From positions 1,116,001 to 1,180,000 of the forward strand of contig CAVYVA010000001.1 of NCBI GenBank assembly GCA_963771835.1: a stretch of DNA of 64,000 bases. Direction: 5' to 3'. The translations under genes and the position numbers were made by a program. Every line of letters begins with the position of its first letter. Position 1 is the stretch's first letter. The notes below the pieces were generated by a model that worked only from the letters and a program-made list of their open reading frames with translations, searched no databases and had not been told where the DNA came from. This document shows positions 25,860-36,038 of the stretch, piece after piece. Origin of the DNA: CAVQCJ01 sp963771835. Lineage in GTDB: Bacteria; Actinomycetota; Actinomycetes; Prado026.

Positions 25860-27458
25860 CTAGTCCGCGAGGTCGACGGCCCGGCCGGACTCGGCCCCGA
25901 TCGCTTCGACGATCGCCGCCAGCGTCCCGGGGCTCACCGCCGAGTCCACCGTGAGCGCCATCAGCGCGTGGCCGCCACGCTCGTCCCGGCTCACCTGCAT
26001 GCCGCCGATGTTGACCCCGGCGTCGCCGAGCAGCTGACCGACGGCGCCGACGACGCCCGGCCGGTCGTGGTAGCGGAAGAACGCCATGTGCTCGGCCGGC
26101 ACCAGGTCGACGTCGAAACCGTCCACCTCGACCAGCTTCTCGATCCGGCGGGGGCCGATCAACGTGCCGGAGACCGACACCACCGCGCCGCCGGGCATCG
26201 TGCCGCGCACCGTCAGCAGGTTGCGGTGGTCCGGGCTCTCGTCGCTGGTCGTCAGCGCGACCTCGACGCCGCGCTCCTTGGCCAGCAGCGGCGCGTTGAC
26301 GTACGTCACCGACTCCTCGACGACGTCGGTGAACACGCCCTTGACCGCTGCCAGCTCGAGCACCGAGACGTCGTGCGCGGTGATCTCGCCGCGGACCTCG
26401 ACGTCGATGCGGGTGGCGATCCCGCCGGCGAGCGCGGTGAAGATCCGGCCGAGCCGCTCGGCCAGCGGCAGCCCGGGGCGGACGTCCTCGGCGATGACCC
26501 CGCCCTGCACGTTGACGGCGTCCGGGACGAGCTCGCCGGCCAGCGCCAGCCGGACCGAGCGGGCCACCGCGACGCCGGCCTTCTCCTGCGCCTCGTCGGT
26601 GCTGGCGCCCAGGTGCGGGGTTGCGACCACGCTGTCCAGCGCGAACAGCGGGCTGTCGGTGCACGGCTCGGTCGCGTAGACGTCCAGCCCGGCGCCGGCG
26701 ACCCGGCCGTCCTGCAGCGCGCGCAGCAGCGCCTCCTCGTCGACGATCCCGCCGCGGGCGGCGTTGACGATCCGGACCGTCGGCTTGACCTTGTGCAGCG
26801 CGTCCTCGCCGATGAGTCCGACGGTCTCGGCGGTCCTGGGCAGGTGCACGGTGATGAAGTCCGACTGGGCGAGCAGCTCGTCGAGGCCGACCAGCCGCAC
26901 GCCGATCTGCGCGGCCCGCGCAGGCTGCACGTACGGGTCGTAGGCGACCACGCGCATCCCGAACGCGGACAGACGCTGCGCGACCAGTACGCCGATCCGC
27001 CCGAGGCCGACGACACCGAGCACCTTGTCCTGCAGCTCGACGCCGCTGTACCTGGAGCGCTTCCACTGGCCCGCGCGCAGCGAGGCGTGCGCCGGAGCGA
27101 TGTTCCTGGCCGACGCGATCAGCAGCCCCACGGCCAGCTCGGCTGCGCTGACGATGTTCGACTGCGGGGCGTTGACGACCATGACCCCGGCCTGGGTGGC
27201 GGCGGCGACGTCGACGTTGTCCAGGCCGACCCCGGCCCTGGCCACGACCTTGAGCCGGCGCCCGGCGGCGAGCGCCTCGGCGTCGATCCGGGTGGCGCTG
27301 CGGATGAGCACCGCGTCGGCCTCGGCCAGCGCGGGCAGCAGCTGGGCCCGGTCGGAGCCGTCGCAGGTGCGGATGTCGAAGTCGGGGCCGAGGGCCTCGA
27401 CGGTCGCCGGCGAGAGCTCCTCGGCGATCAGTACCACGGGCCTGGTGGGCTGGGTCAC
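25860..27458 (-). CDS. serA: D-3-phosphoglycerate dehydrogenase
   Basis: SerA oxidises 3-phosphoglycerate to 3-phosphohydroxypyruvate, the first step of serine synthesis. The 532-residue protein is the long form: catalytic and NAD domains (GVVGLGRIGVLVAQRL; catalytic Arg in NAARGGIVDE; His in VVATPHLGASTDEAQ), then an allosteric substrate-binding domain and a C-terminal ACT domain (HDRPGVVGAVGQLLGDAG, NIGGMQVSRDERGG) for serine feedback. It is the first gene of the leftward serA-leuB-ilvE-cimA run. Confidence 0.96.
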   Translation of the reverse strand: MTQPTRPVVLIAEELSPATVEALGPDFDIRTCDGSDRAQLLPALAEADAVLIRSATRIDAEALAAGRRLKVVARAGVGLDNVDVAAATQAGVMVVNAPQSNIVSAAELAVGLLIASARNIAPAHASLRAGQWKRSRYSGVELQDKVLGVVGLGRIGVLVAQRLSAFGMRVVAYDPYVQPARAAQIGVRLVGLDELLAQSDFITVHLPRTAETVGLIGEDALHKVKPTVRIVNAARGGIVDEEALLRALQDGRVAGAGLDVYATEPCTDSPLFALDSVVATPHLGASTDEAQEKAGVAVARSVRLALAGELVPDAVNVQGGVIAEDVRPGLPLAERLGRIFTALAGGIATRIDVEVRGEITAHDVSVLELAAVKGVFTDVVEESVTYVNAPLLAKERGVEVALTTSDESPDHRNLLTVRGTMPGGAVVSVSGTLIGPRRIEKLVEVDGFDVDLVPAEHMAFFRYHDRPGVVGAVGQLLGDAGVNIGGMQVSRDERGGHALMALTVDSAVSPGTLAAIVEAIGAESGRAVDLAD

Positions 27459-27777
27459 GGCTGCATCCTCCGGGCGGGGGCAGTCGGGGGCGGTCGGACG
27501 CCCCGAACTGTACCGGCGGCCTTGTGAACGGTTTCACGACGCCCGAGATCCGGACCGCGACCTGGAGGCGACGCTGGGTCGATCGACAGTCACGCTGTGT
27601 GCGGGAACGCCCGTCCGCGTGTCATCCGAACGGATCGAATCCGGCGCCGGCGCGGGCAGAACCGCTCCCAACGGTGTGCCCGGGGTCGGCGCCCGCACCT
27701 ACGATCCGGGAGTCTCGCGCGCCTGCGTCGCAGACAACGGGATCCGGCTGGGGCGGTCGGGGCGAGGGGAACACGCG
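27459..27777. other. Divergent intergenic region between serA and the giant propeller gene
   Basis: These 319 bases separate two genes read in opposite directions and must carry both promoters. I see no convincing hairpin, riboswitch or small gene. GAGGGGA just before 27778 serves as the ribosome site of the rightward gene. Confidence 0.5.
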
Positions 27778-30700
27778 ATGCTGCACAGGTCGAAGACGGT
27801 CGCCGGCGTGGTCACTGCGGGGCTGACCGGAGCGATGCTCGTCGCGACCGCCGTCGCCGCTCCGCTGGCGACAGCCTCCGTGGACGTCCAGCACGGCACC
27901 GTGTCGGTGCGCCCGAGCGACCAGACCGTCTCGTTCGCCGACGGCGTCGTCTACAGCATCGCCCAGGTCGGCTCCAAGGTCTTCGTCGGCGGCTCGTTCA
28001 CGCAGGTCGGCCCCGGCGTGCGCGGGGCGCGCGGGCCTGGTCAACGTCGCCGGCAGCACGTTCGGCAGCTCGTTCCCGGACATCAACGGCGCCGTGTACA
28101 CGGCGGTGCCCGACGGCAGCGGTGGCTACTACTTCGGCGGCGACTTCAGCAGCGTCGGCGGACAGGCCCGCACCGACCTCGCCCAGGTCGACTCGACCGG
28201 TGCCGTCACCGCGTGGGCCCCCGTGACGGACGCCCCGGTCCGGGCGCTCGCCGTGGGCCCGGACGGCGTCTACGTAGGCGGCGACTTCACCACGGTCAAC
28301 GGCTCTCCGGCCTTGTCGCTGGCCAAGGTCGACTCCACCGGGGCCCTGCTCTGGAACGGCAACGCCGTCGCCGGATCGGTGCGCTCGCTCGCGCTCAGCG
28401 GCGACTCCGCCACCCTGTACGTGGGCGGCGCGTTCACCAGCCTCGGTGGCAACAGCACGCAGAAGCGGTTCGGCGCCGTCGCGGCGGCCACCGGGCTGGC
28501 CGCGGCCGGCTTCGCGCCGGGGACCACCAACCAGCCCGTGTACGCCCTGGCGGTCCAGGGCTCCTCGGTCTGGCTCGGCGGCGACTTCACCATGGTGAAC
28601 GGCATGGCCCGCCAGCACCTCGCGCAGGTCGACGGCACCACCGGCGCGCTGACCGCGATGAGCGTCGCCGTCAACGGCCACATCAACCAGCTGCTGCTGG
28701 ACGGCACGGGGACCAACCTCTACCTCGCCGGCTCGTTCGCCACCGTGGGCGCCCTCGCCCGCCCGCACGTCGCCTCGATCAACACCTCGACGAACGCCGT
28801 CGGCGCGCTGACCTTCCCGACGCTGACCGGCGACGTGTCCGCGATCGCCCTGGACGGGACCACCGGCCTGGACGTGACCGGCAGCTTCACGCTGAACCCG
28901 GAGAAGACCTCACCGGCCATCCTCGCCCGGGTCGACCTCGGCACCCTTGCGGTCACCTCGGTGGTGCCCTACTGGCAGACCCCGAAGTCGCTCGCCCGGG
29001 CGCCGAAGTCCGGAGTCAGCGGTGGCCGGGTCCTCCTGCGCACCGGCGGCTCGCTGCTCGTCGCCGGCGACTTCTCGGACTACGGGGTGGTCGGCCGCAG
29101 CTACATCGCGGCGTACGACCTCGCCACCGGCGCGCTCGACCTGGGCTTCAACCCCGGCGTCGTCGGCGACCACGTCCAGAGCATCAAGGGGAGCGCTGAC
29201 GGCAACTCGATCTTCGTCGGCGGCCAGTACAACGCCATCGGCGGCGTCGCCCGCAACAACCTGGCCAAGCTCTCCGTGACCGACGGCACCGTCGACCCGA
29301 CGTTCAACCCCTCGCCGGACTCGTACATCAAGGACATGGCGGTCAAGACCGACGGCACCGCGCTCTACGTCGGCGGCAACTTCCAGAACGTCGCCGGGCA
29401 GCAGAGCCAGTTCCTCGCCGGACTCAACCCCGTGACCGGCGCCATGCTGCCCGACTTCACCATGCCGCTCTCCGGGCCGACCAACGACAACTCCGAGGGT
29501 GGCACCCGGGCGATCGCGATCTCGCCGGACCAGACCCGTCTCATGGTGATCGGCAACTTCACCCAGATCGCCGGGCAGGACCGGCCGCTGGTCGCGCAGA
29601 TCGACATCTCCCAGCACCCGGCCGTGGTCACCGCGTGGCGCACCGAGGTCTACAACCAGCCCTGCGCCCGCGGCCGGGTCGGCTGGATGCGCGACGTCGA
29701 CATCTCCCCCGACGGCACGACCGCGTTCATCGTGTCGTCCGGGCACATCTACTACCCGGCCTGCGACTCGGTGAACTCGTTCCCGATGAACGCCTCCGGG
29801 CCGGACGTCCGGCCGAACTGGACCGTCCGGATCGGCGACACGATCGAGTCGGTGGCCGACACCGGCGACGCCCTCTACATCGGCGGCCACTTCCGGTACA
29901 TGGACACCGAGACGCTCAGCCAGCAGCGCTTCCACCTGGCCGCGCTCGACCCGACCACCGGTCACGCGCTCAACTGGAACCCGGGCGGCGGCGGCTTCCT
30001 CGGCGTCAAGGTGATCGAGGACCAGCCGGCCGGGGTGTTCGTCGGCGGTGACATGGACGCCATCGGCGGGGTCGCGCACGGGCGCCTCGGCTTCTTCCCG
30101 GCGCCGGCCCCGGGCCTGGTCGTCCGCAAGCTGACCAGCACACCCTGGGTGGTCGCGCCCGGGCAGCCGGTGACGTTCGACATCCGGGTGGAGAACGGCT
30201 ACGGCGACCGCTCGGTCACGCTGAACGCGCTCACCGACACCCGCCTGGGCGACCTCAACGGCCAGGGATCCTGCTCGGTGCCGCAGACGATCGCCGCCGG
30301 AGCCAGCTACGCCTGCTCGGTCAACGACCAGACCAACGGTGCCGCTCTCACGGACATCGTCGCGACGACGACAGCCACCGCCGACAACGGCAGCGGCAAC
30401 GTCACTGCGTCGGACACCTCGGACATCGGGTCGTTCGCCAGCGAGCCGAGCTTCCGGCTGCGGCTGGCGTCCGGGCCGTGGACCGTCACGTACCCGCAGG
30501 GAACGGTCGAGTACGGCGCGAGCTTCCTCAACATCGACACGCGCAACCCGATCACCGTGACCTCGCTGACCAGCCCGCAGTACGGCGACCTGTCGTCCAG
30601 CTGCAGCCTGCCGGTCACCATCCAGGCCAGCCAGCTGGTGTCCTGCCACCTGTACCTGCCGGTCGGCGGCGCGGTCGGCTCGGCGCCCTCGTTCTCGTTC

Positions 30701-32381
30701 ACCGCGACGGCCACGACCGCCGTCGGGACGGTGAAGTCGAACGGCTCGGCAAGCATCACCATCGAGCCGCCGCCCAGCGGCACCCCGCTGCTGTACATCG
30801 TCGGGAACGCGGCGAAGCTCACCAACTCCGAGGCGTCCCAGCGGACCCGGCTGGCCGCCGGCTACAACGTCACCACGATCGACGACGACGCGGTCACCCC
30901 CGCGGACACCGTGAACCAGGGCCTCGTCGTCGTGGCCGGGTCGGTGGTGCCGACCAAGATCACCGCCCTCAAGAACATCGCCAGCCCGGTCCTCGTCGAG
31001 CGCAACAACGCGCTGACGACCATGGGAATGGCGGACACCGTCGGGCAGGGCAACGGCAACGTCACGACGGCGAGCATCGTGACGCCGATGCACCCGCTCG
31101 CAGTGGCTCTGAACGGCACGCAGACGGTCAACAAGACAGCCAAGGTCGGGTACTGGGCAGTTCCCGGCACCAGCTCCACATCGATCCAGGAGATCGCAGC
31201 CGGCCAGTCGCTGGAGTTCGTCTACCAGCAGGGCGCGACGATGTGGGACGGGACGGCTGCGGCTGACTGCCGGATCTACTTCAGCGCGACGAACTCCAGC
31301 GGGTTCTCCAAGCAGGAGCTGTCGCTGTTCGACCGCGCCGTCGCCTACGGCTCGACCGGGTGCGGCGGCAACATGCTCTGGACCGCGATCGGCTCCAGCG
31401 CGACCGCGTACCCCGGCGACGGACGGGTCTCGACGGCCATCGGCCTCAACCAGCCGTGGGGCATCGCCGTCAACCCGGTCACCAACGAGGTGTACGTCGC
31501 CGACCAGAGCAACCAGCGGGTGCTCAAGGTGAGCGCCGCCGGCATCGTCACCACGGTCGCGGGCACCGGCACCGCGGGCTACAACGGCGACAACATCGCC
31601 GCCACCACCGCGCGGCTGTCGGCGCCGGCCCGGATCGCCTTCGACGCCGCCGGCAACCTGTTCATCGCCGACTCCGGCAACAACCGGGTCCGCAAGGTGA
31701 GCACGGCCGGCATCATCACGACCGTCGTCGGCTCGGGCACGTCCGGCTTCTCCGGGGACGGCGGGCAGGCGACGCTGGCCAGGCTGAAGACGCCGTACGA
31801 CGTCTTCCCCGCGCCGGACGGCACGCTGTACATCGCGGACAAGGGCAACCAGCGGATCCGCAAGGTCGCGCCGAACGGGATCATCACCACGATCGCCGGG
31901 ACCGGGATCGCCGGCTACAACGGCGACCAGATCGCCGCCACCTCGGCCCGGCTCAACAACCCGTACAGCGTGACGGTGGACTCCTCCGGCAACGTCTACA
32001 TCGCCGACTACGACAACGAGCGGGTCACGGATCATCGACCCGACCGGCGTGATCGACACGTTCGCCGGGATCGGCATCCCCACCGCGAACGGCGACGGCG
32101 GCCCGGCCGACCAGGCCGGCCTGCACAAGCCGTGCTACGTCGACCTGATGCCGAACGGCGCCCTGCTGATCAGCGAGGTCAACAACGACCGGGTCCGGCT
32201 GGTCCAGGACGGCCTGATCAGCACGCTGGCCGGGACCGGGCAGTTCGGCTACGTCGGGGACGGCGGTCCGCCGGTCTTCTCGACCTGGCAGCGGCCGGCC
32301 TCGACCGCGATCGACGCGCAGGGCAACATCTGGGTCGTCGACCGCAACAACCACCGCGTCCGGGTCATCAACGCAGGCTGA
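27778..32381 (+). CDS. Giant secreted protein: DUF5122-type propeller, Ig-like domains, GATase-like domain and NHL propeller; two frameshifts as read
   Basis: The gene encodes about 1534 residues. A signal peptide (MLHRSKTVAGVVTAGL to TASVDVQ) is followed at residues about 100-780 by many DUF5122-type blades (VYVGGDFTTVNGSPALSLAK, LYVGGNFQNVAG, VFVGGDMDAIGG). Residues about 780-1000 are two DUF11/Ig-like domains with paired cysteines. Residues about 1000-1200 (LLYIVGNAAKLTNSEASQ, VNQGLVVVAGSVVP, VLVERNNALTTMGM) look like a class I glutamine-amidotransferase/ThuA-type fold. Residues 1200-1534 are NHL repeats (GIAVNPVTNEVYVADQSNQR, NLFIADSGNNRVRK). Single extra bases near 28020 and 32026 break the frame. 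It is presumably an extracellular binding protein, function unknown. A strong terminator follows. Confidence 0.8.
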
Positions 32382-32392
32382 ACGGCAGCACA

Positions 32393-32427
32393 CGGACGGA
32401 CCGGCCCCGACGGGGCCGGTCCGTCCG
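32393..32427. terminator. Bidirectional terminator between the propeller gene and ilvC
   Basis: CGGACGGACCGGCCCC (32393-32408) and GGGGCCGGTCCGTCCG (32412-32427) form a perfect 16-bp stem with a 3-base loop. It lies between the convergent stops at 32381 and 32449. Confidence 0.9.
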
Positions 32428-32448
32428 GCTGTCGTCGGTGTCGGCGGG

Positions 32449-33474
32449 TCAGCGGGCCGCGGTGCCCTCGACGTAGTCGTCGTCGCTGTCCACCCAGGCC
32501 ATCAGCTTGCGCAGCTCGCGGCCGGTGGCCTCGATCGGGTGCGCCTCGCCCTTGGCCCGCAGCGCCTTGAACTCCGGCGCGCCGGCGTCCTGGTCGTCGA
32601 TGAACCGCTGGGCGAACGCCCCGCTGCGGATGTCGGCGAGCACCGCCTTCATGCTCTCCTTGACGTGGTCGTCGATGATCCGCGGACCGGAGACGTAGTC
32701 GCCGTACTCGGCCGTGTCGGACACCGACCAGCGCTGCTTGGCGATCCCGCCCTCGTACATGAGGTCCACGATCAGCTTCAGCTCGTGCAGGCACTCGAAG
32801 TACGCGACCTCCGGCTGGTAGCCGGCGTCCACGAGCGTCTCGAAGCCGGCCTGCACCAGCGCGGACGCGCCACCGCAGAGCACCGCCTGCTCGCCGAACA
32901 GGTCGGTCTCGGTCTCCTCCGTGAACGTCGACCTGATGCCGCCGGCGCGCAGGCCGCCGATCCCCTTCGCGTACGACAGGGCGAGCGGCCAGGCACCACC
33001 GGTCGGGTCCTGCTCGACCGCGACGATCACCGGCACCCCGCGCCCGGCGACGTACTCGCGCCGGACCAGGTGACCGGGACCCTTCGGCGCGACCATCGCC
33101 ACGTCGACGCCGGCGGGCGGCTTGATGTAGCCGAACCGGATGTTGAACCCGTGCCCGAAGAACAGCGCGTCGCCGTCGACGAGGTTGGGCTCGACCGCCT
33201 GGGCGTACAGGTGTCGCTGGACCGGGTCCGGCGCGAGCACCATGACCACGTCGGCCTCCTCGCACGCCTCGAACGGCGTGACCACGCGCAGGCCGTCCGC
33301 CTGCGCCTTGGCCCGGCTCTTGGAGTCCGCCTTGAGCCCGACCCGGACGTCGACGCCGGAGTCGCGCAGGGACTGCGCGTGGGCGTGGCCCTGGCTCCCG
33401 TAGCCCAGGACCGCCACGCTCCGGTTCTGGATCACCGACAGGTCGGCGTCTGCGTCGTAGAACATCTCGGCCAC
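32449..33474 (-). CDS. ilvC: Ketol-acid reductoisomerase (NADP+), class I
   Basis: The 341-residue enzyme converts acetolactate and acetohydroxybutyrate to dihydroxy acids. It has the nucleotide motif VAVLGYGSQGHAHAQSL, FFGHGFNIRFGYI, MVAPKGPGHLVRREY, and metal ligands in FTEETETDLFGEQAVLCGG and YFECLHELKLIVDLMYEGG. The short length marks class I. It is the third gene of ilvBNC, 50 bases after ilvN. Confidence 0.97.
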   Translation of the reverse strand: MAEMFYDADADLSVIQNRSVAVLGYGSQGHAHAQSLRDSGVDVRVGLKADSKSRAKAQADGLRVVTPFEACEEADVVMVLAPDPVQRHLYAQAVEPNLVDGDALFFGHGFNIRFGYIKPPAGVDVAMVAPKGPGHLVRREYVAGRGVPVIVAVEQDPTGGAWPLALSYAKGIGGLRAGGIRSTFTEETETDLFGEQAVLCGGASALVQAGFETLVDAGYQPEVAYFECLHELKLIVDLMYEGGIAKQRWSVSDTAEYGDYVSGPRIIDDHVKESMKAVLADIRSGAFAQRFIDDQDAGAPEFKALRAKGEAHPIEATGRELRKLMAWVDSDDDYVEGTAAR

Positions 33475-33525
33475 GAGCGTGGTCTCCTTCGTGTGGTTGC
33501 TGGCGGGTCTGGCGGGTCGGGCGGC

Positions 33526-34050
33526 TCAGGCGGGCTTGTCGATGGCGCGCAGGGACCGGTCGGTGATCGAGCGGCCGCCACGCCCGAGGGCGACCATCCC
33601 GGACTGCACGAGCTCGCGCACCCCGAACGGCTCGAGCACGCGCAGCAGCGCCTCGAGCTTGTCGGCGTTCCCGGTGGCCTCCACGGTGACGGCGTCGGCG
33701 GACACGTCCACCACCTTGGCCCGGAACAGCTGCACCGTCTCCAGCACGTGCGAGCGGGTCTCCAGGTCGGCCCGCACCTTCACCAGCATCAGCTCGCGCT
33801 GCACGGACTGCGCGGGCTCCAGCTCGACGATCTTGATCACGTTGACGAGCTTGTTGAGCTGCTTGGTGACCTGCTCGAGCGGGTGCTCGTCGACGTTCAC
33901 GACGATCGTGATCCGCGAGATGCCCGGGTGCTCGGTCGGCCCGACCGCCAGCGACTCGATGTTGAAGCTGCGCCGGGAGAACAGCCCGGCGATCCGGGCC
34001 AGGACCCCCGGCTGGTCCTCGACCAGCACCGACAACGTGTGCCTGCTCAT
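33526..34050 (-). CDS. ilvN: Acetolactate synthase small (regulatory) subunit
   Basis: The 174-residue subunit starts MSRHTLSVLVEDQPGVLARI, an ACT domain. It continues with RSFNIESLAVGPTEHPGISR and the C-terminal ALS_ss_C domain. It confers valine feedback and full activity on IlvB. Its ATG overlaps the ilvB TGA by one base (TGATG), so the two subunits are translated together. Confidence 0.96.
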   Translation of the reverse strand: MSRHTLSVLVEDQPGVLARIAGLFSRRSFNIESLAVGPTEHPGISRITIVVNVDEHPLEQVTKQLNKLVNVIKIVELEPAQSVQRELMLVKVRADLETRSHVLETVQLFRAKVVDVSADAVTVEATGNADKLEALLRVLEPFGVRELVQSGMVALGRGGRSITDRSLRAIDKPA

Positions 34051-35795
34051 CAGTCGGCTCCCCTGTCCCACACCGGCGCCATGTCGCGGGCGACCATGAT
34101 GTCGTCGTTGCTCGTCCCGGCGGCGACCATCGGCCACACCATCGCGTCCTGGTGCACGGTGAAGTCCACGACCACCGGGCGGTCGTCGACGGCCATCGCC
34201 TTCTCGATCGTGGCGTCCACGTCCGCGGCGTTCTCGCAGCGCAGCCCCACGCACCCGTACGCGTCCGCGAGCTTCACGAAGTCGGGGATGCGCCTGGAGT
34301 GCAGGTCCGTGTTGGAGTAGCGGCTGCCGTAGAAGAGCGTCTGCCACTGCCGGACCATCCCGAGCGTCCCGTTGTTGATGACCGCGACCTTGATCGGGAT
34401 GTCGTTGATCGCGCAGGTGGCCAGCTCCTGGTTCGTCATCTGGAAGCAGCCGTCGCCGTCGACGGCCCAGACGGTCGTGTCCGGGCGCCCGACCTTGGCC
34501 CCCATCGCGGCCGGCACCGCGAAGCCCATCGTGCCCAGCCCTCCGGAGTTGATCCAGCTGCGCGGCTTCTCGTAGCGGATGAACTGCGCCGCCCACATCT
34601 GGTGCTGCCCGACGCCGGCGCAGTAGATCGCGTCCGGCCCGACGATCGCGCCGAGCCTCTCGATGACGTACTGCGGGGCGGTCTCGCCACCGGGCGGGTC
34701 GGCGTCGTACCCCAGCGGGTACGTCGTGCGCATCGCGTCGAGCTGGCGCCACCAGGCGGCGTAGTCGACCGACCGACCCGCCTCGAGCTCGGCCTGCAGC
34801 GCGACGACGAGGTCGGCGATCACCTCGCGGCAGTCGCCGACGATGGGCACGTCGGCCGCCCGGTTCTTGGAGATCTCCGCCGGGTCGATGTCGGCGTGCA
34901 CGACCTTGGCGCCGGGCGCGAACGTCGACAGCTTGCCGGTCACGCGGTCGTCGAACCGCGCGCCGAGCGTGACCAGCAGGTCGCTCTTCTGCAGCGCGCC
35001 CACCGCGGCGACCGAGCCGTGCATCCCGGGCATGCCCAGGTGCAGCGGGTGGCTGTCCGGGAACGCGCCGCGGGCCATCAGCGTGGTGACCACCGGCATG
35101 CCGGTGAGCTCGGCGAGCACCTTCAGCTCGGCGGAGGCCTGGGCGCGGATCACCCCGCCGCCCACGTACAGCACGGGTCGGCGGGCCTCGAGGATCATCC
35201 GCGCCGCCTCGCGCACCTGCTTGCCGTGCGGGCGGGTCACCGGCCGGTAGCCGGGCAGGTCGAGCGTCTGCGGCCACAGGTACGTGGTGGCCGCCTGCAG
35301 CGCGTCCTTGGAGATGTCGACGAGCACCGGTCCCGGGCGGCCGGTGGCGGCGATGTGGAACGCCTCGGCGATCCGGCGCGGGATCTCGTCCGCGTCGGTG
35401 ACCAGGAAGTTGTGCTTGGTGACCGGGAACGTGATCCCCCGGATGTCCGCCTCCTGGAAGGCGTCAGTCCCGATCGAGGCGCTGGGCACCTGCCCGGTGA
35501 CCGCCACCAACGGCACCGAGTCCATGTACGCGTCCGCCAGCGGCGTCACCAGGTTCGTGGCCCCGGGTCCGGACGTCGCCATGCACACGCCGACCCGTCC
35601 GGTCGCCGCCGCGTACCCCTCGGCCGCGTGCCCGGCGCCCTGCTCGTGCCGGACGAGGATGTGGCGCAGCCGCGAGTCGAACAACGGGTCGTACGCCGGC
35701 AGGATCGCCCCGCCGGGGATGCCGAAGACGACCTCGGCACCGGCCTGCTCCAGGGCGGCGACCAGGGCCTGGGCTCCGGTGATCTGCTCGCTCAT
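34050..35795 (-). CDS. ilvB: Acetolactate synthase large (catalytic) subunit
   Basis: The 581-residue thiamine-diphosphate enzyme starts MSEQITGAQALVAALEQAG. It has the catalytic glutamate in LVRHEQGAGHAAEGYA, the FAD-domain region VTLGARFDDRVTGKL and the ThDP motif VDGDGCFQMTNQELATC. It makes acetolactate (Val/Leu) and acetohydroxybutyrate (Ile). I chose ATG 35795 because upstream in-frame codons run through the attenuator. Its expression appears controlled by the leader peptide and terminator at 35857-35952. Confidence 0.97.
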   Translation of the reverse strand: MSEQITGAQALVAALEQAGAEVVFGIPGGAILPAYDPLFDSRLRHILVRHEQGAGHAAEGYAAATGRVGVCMATSGPGATNLVTPLADAYMDSVPLVAVTGQVPSASIGTDAFQEADIRGITFPVTKHNFLVTDADEIPRRIAEAFHIAATGRPGPVLVDISKDALQAATTYLWPQTLDLPGYRPVTRPHGKQVREAARMILEARRPVLYVGGGVIRAQASAELKVLAELTGMPVVTTLMARGAFPDSHPLHLGMPGMHGSVAAVGALQKSDLLVTLGARFDDRVTGKLSTFAPGAKVVHADIDPAEISKNRAADVPIVGDCREVIADLVVALQAELEAGRSVDYAAWWRQLDAMRTTYPLGYDADPPGGETAPQYVIERLGAIVGPDAIYCAGVGQHQMWAAQFIRYEKPRSWINSGGLGTMGFAVPAAMGAKVGRPDTTVWAVDGDGCFQMTNQELATCAINDIPIKVAVINNGTLGMVRQWQTLFYGSRYSNTDLHSRRIPDFVKLADAYGCVGLRCENAADVDATIEKAMAVDDRPVVVDFTVHQDAMVWPMVAAGTSNDDIMVARDMAPVWDRGAD

Positions 35796-35856
35796 CGGCG
35801 GTTCTTCCTCGGGTCGGGTCGGTCGGGTGCACTGCGGTGGACCTGCTGGGGGTACA

Positions 35857-35893
35857 CAAAAGCCCCTCGGCCCACGAAGGGCTCGGAGGGGCT
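35857..35893 (-). terminator. Attenuator terminator of the ilvBNC operon
   Basis: On the minus strand AGCCCCTC (35893-35886) pairs with GAGGGGCT (35868-35861), with an inner GCCC/GGGC stem and a loop TTCGT. TTTTGTGT follows directly, an unusually good U-tract for this genome. It lies between the leader peptide stop (35911) and ilvB (35795), the classical place for an attenuator. Confidence 0.85.
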
Positions 35894-35910
35894 GCGCGCT
35901 GGCTGGGACG

Positions 35911-35952
35911 TCAGCCGGCGCGCTCCACGAGTACGACGATGCCTGGGCGCAT
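35911..35952 (-). CDS. ilvB leader peptide (13 residues, IVVLV run)
   Basis: ATG 35952 opens MRPGIVVLVERAG and stops at 35911. Five consecutive Ile/Val/Val/Leu/Val codons are the sensing run: when these aminoacyl-tRNAs are scarce the ribosome stalls here, which should prevent the downstream terminator from forming. There is no ribosome binding site; the promoter places the RNA start at about the ATG, so it is probably read from a leaderless end. Confidence 0.85.
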   Translation of the reverse strand: MRPGIVVLVERAG

Positions 35953-35958
35953 GCACGT

Positions 35959-35987
35959 ACGGTCGCACCGGGCTGTGGCTCCGTCAA
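35959..35987 (-). promoter_or_regulatory. Promoter of the ilvBNC operon
   Basis: On the minus strand TTGACG (35987-35982) and GACCGT (35964-35959) are separated by 17 bases and match sigma-70-type -35 and -10 boxes. Only 6 bases separate the -10 box from the leader peptide ATG at 35952. Confidence 0.65.
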
Positions 35988-36038
35988 GCAGGCGAGACGC
36001 GTGTCTCGCCATTCGAGATCACCTGCTGCACGCGACGC

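Noticed and set aside
27459..27777. A riboswitch upstream of the giant propeller gene
   Set aside because: I looked for the conserved cores of cyclic-di-GMP and cyclic-di-AMP riboswitches and found none that I could support.
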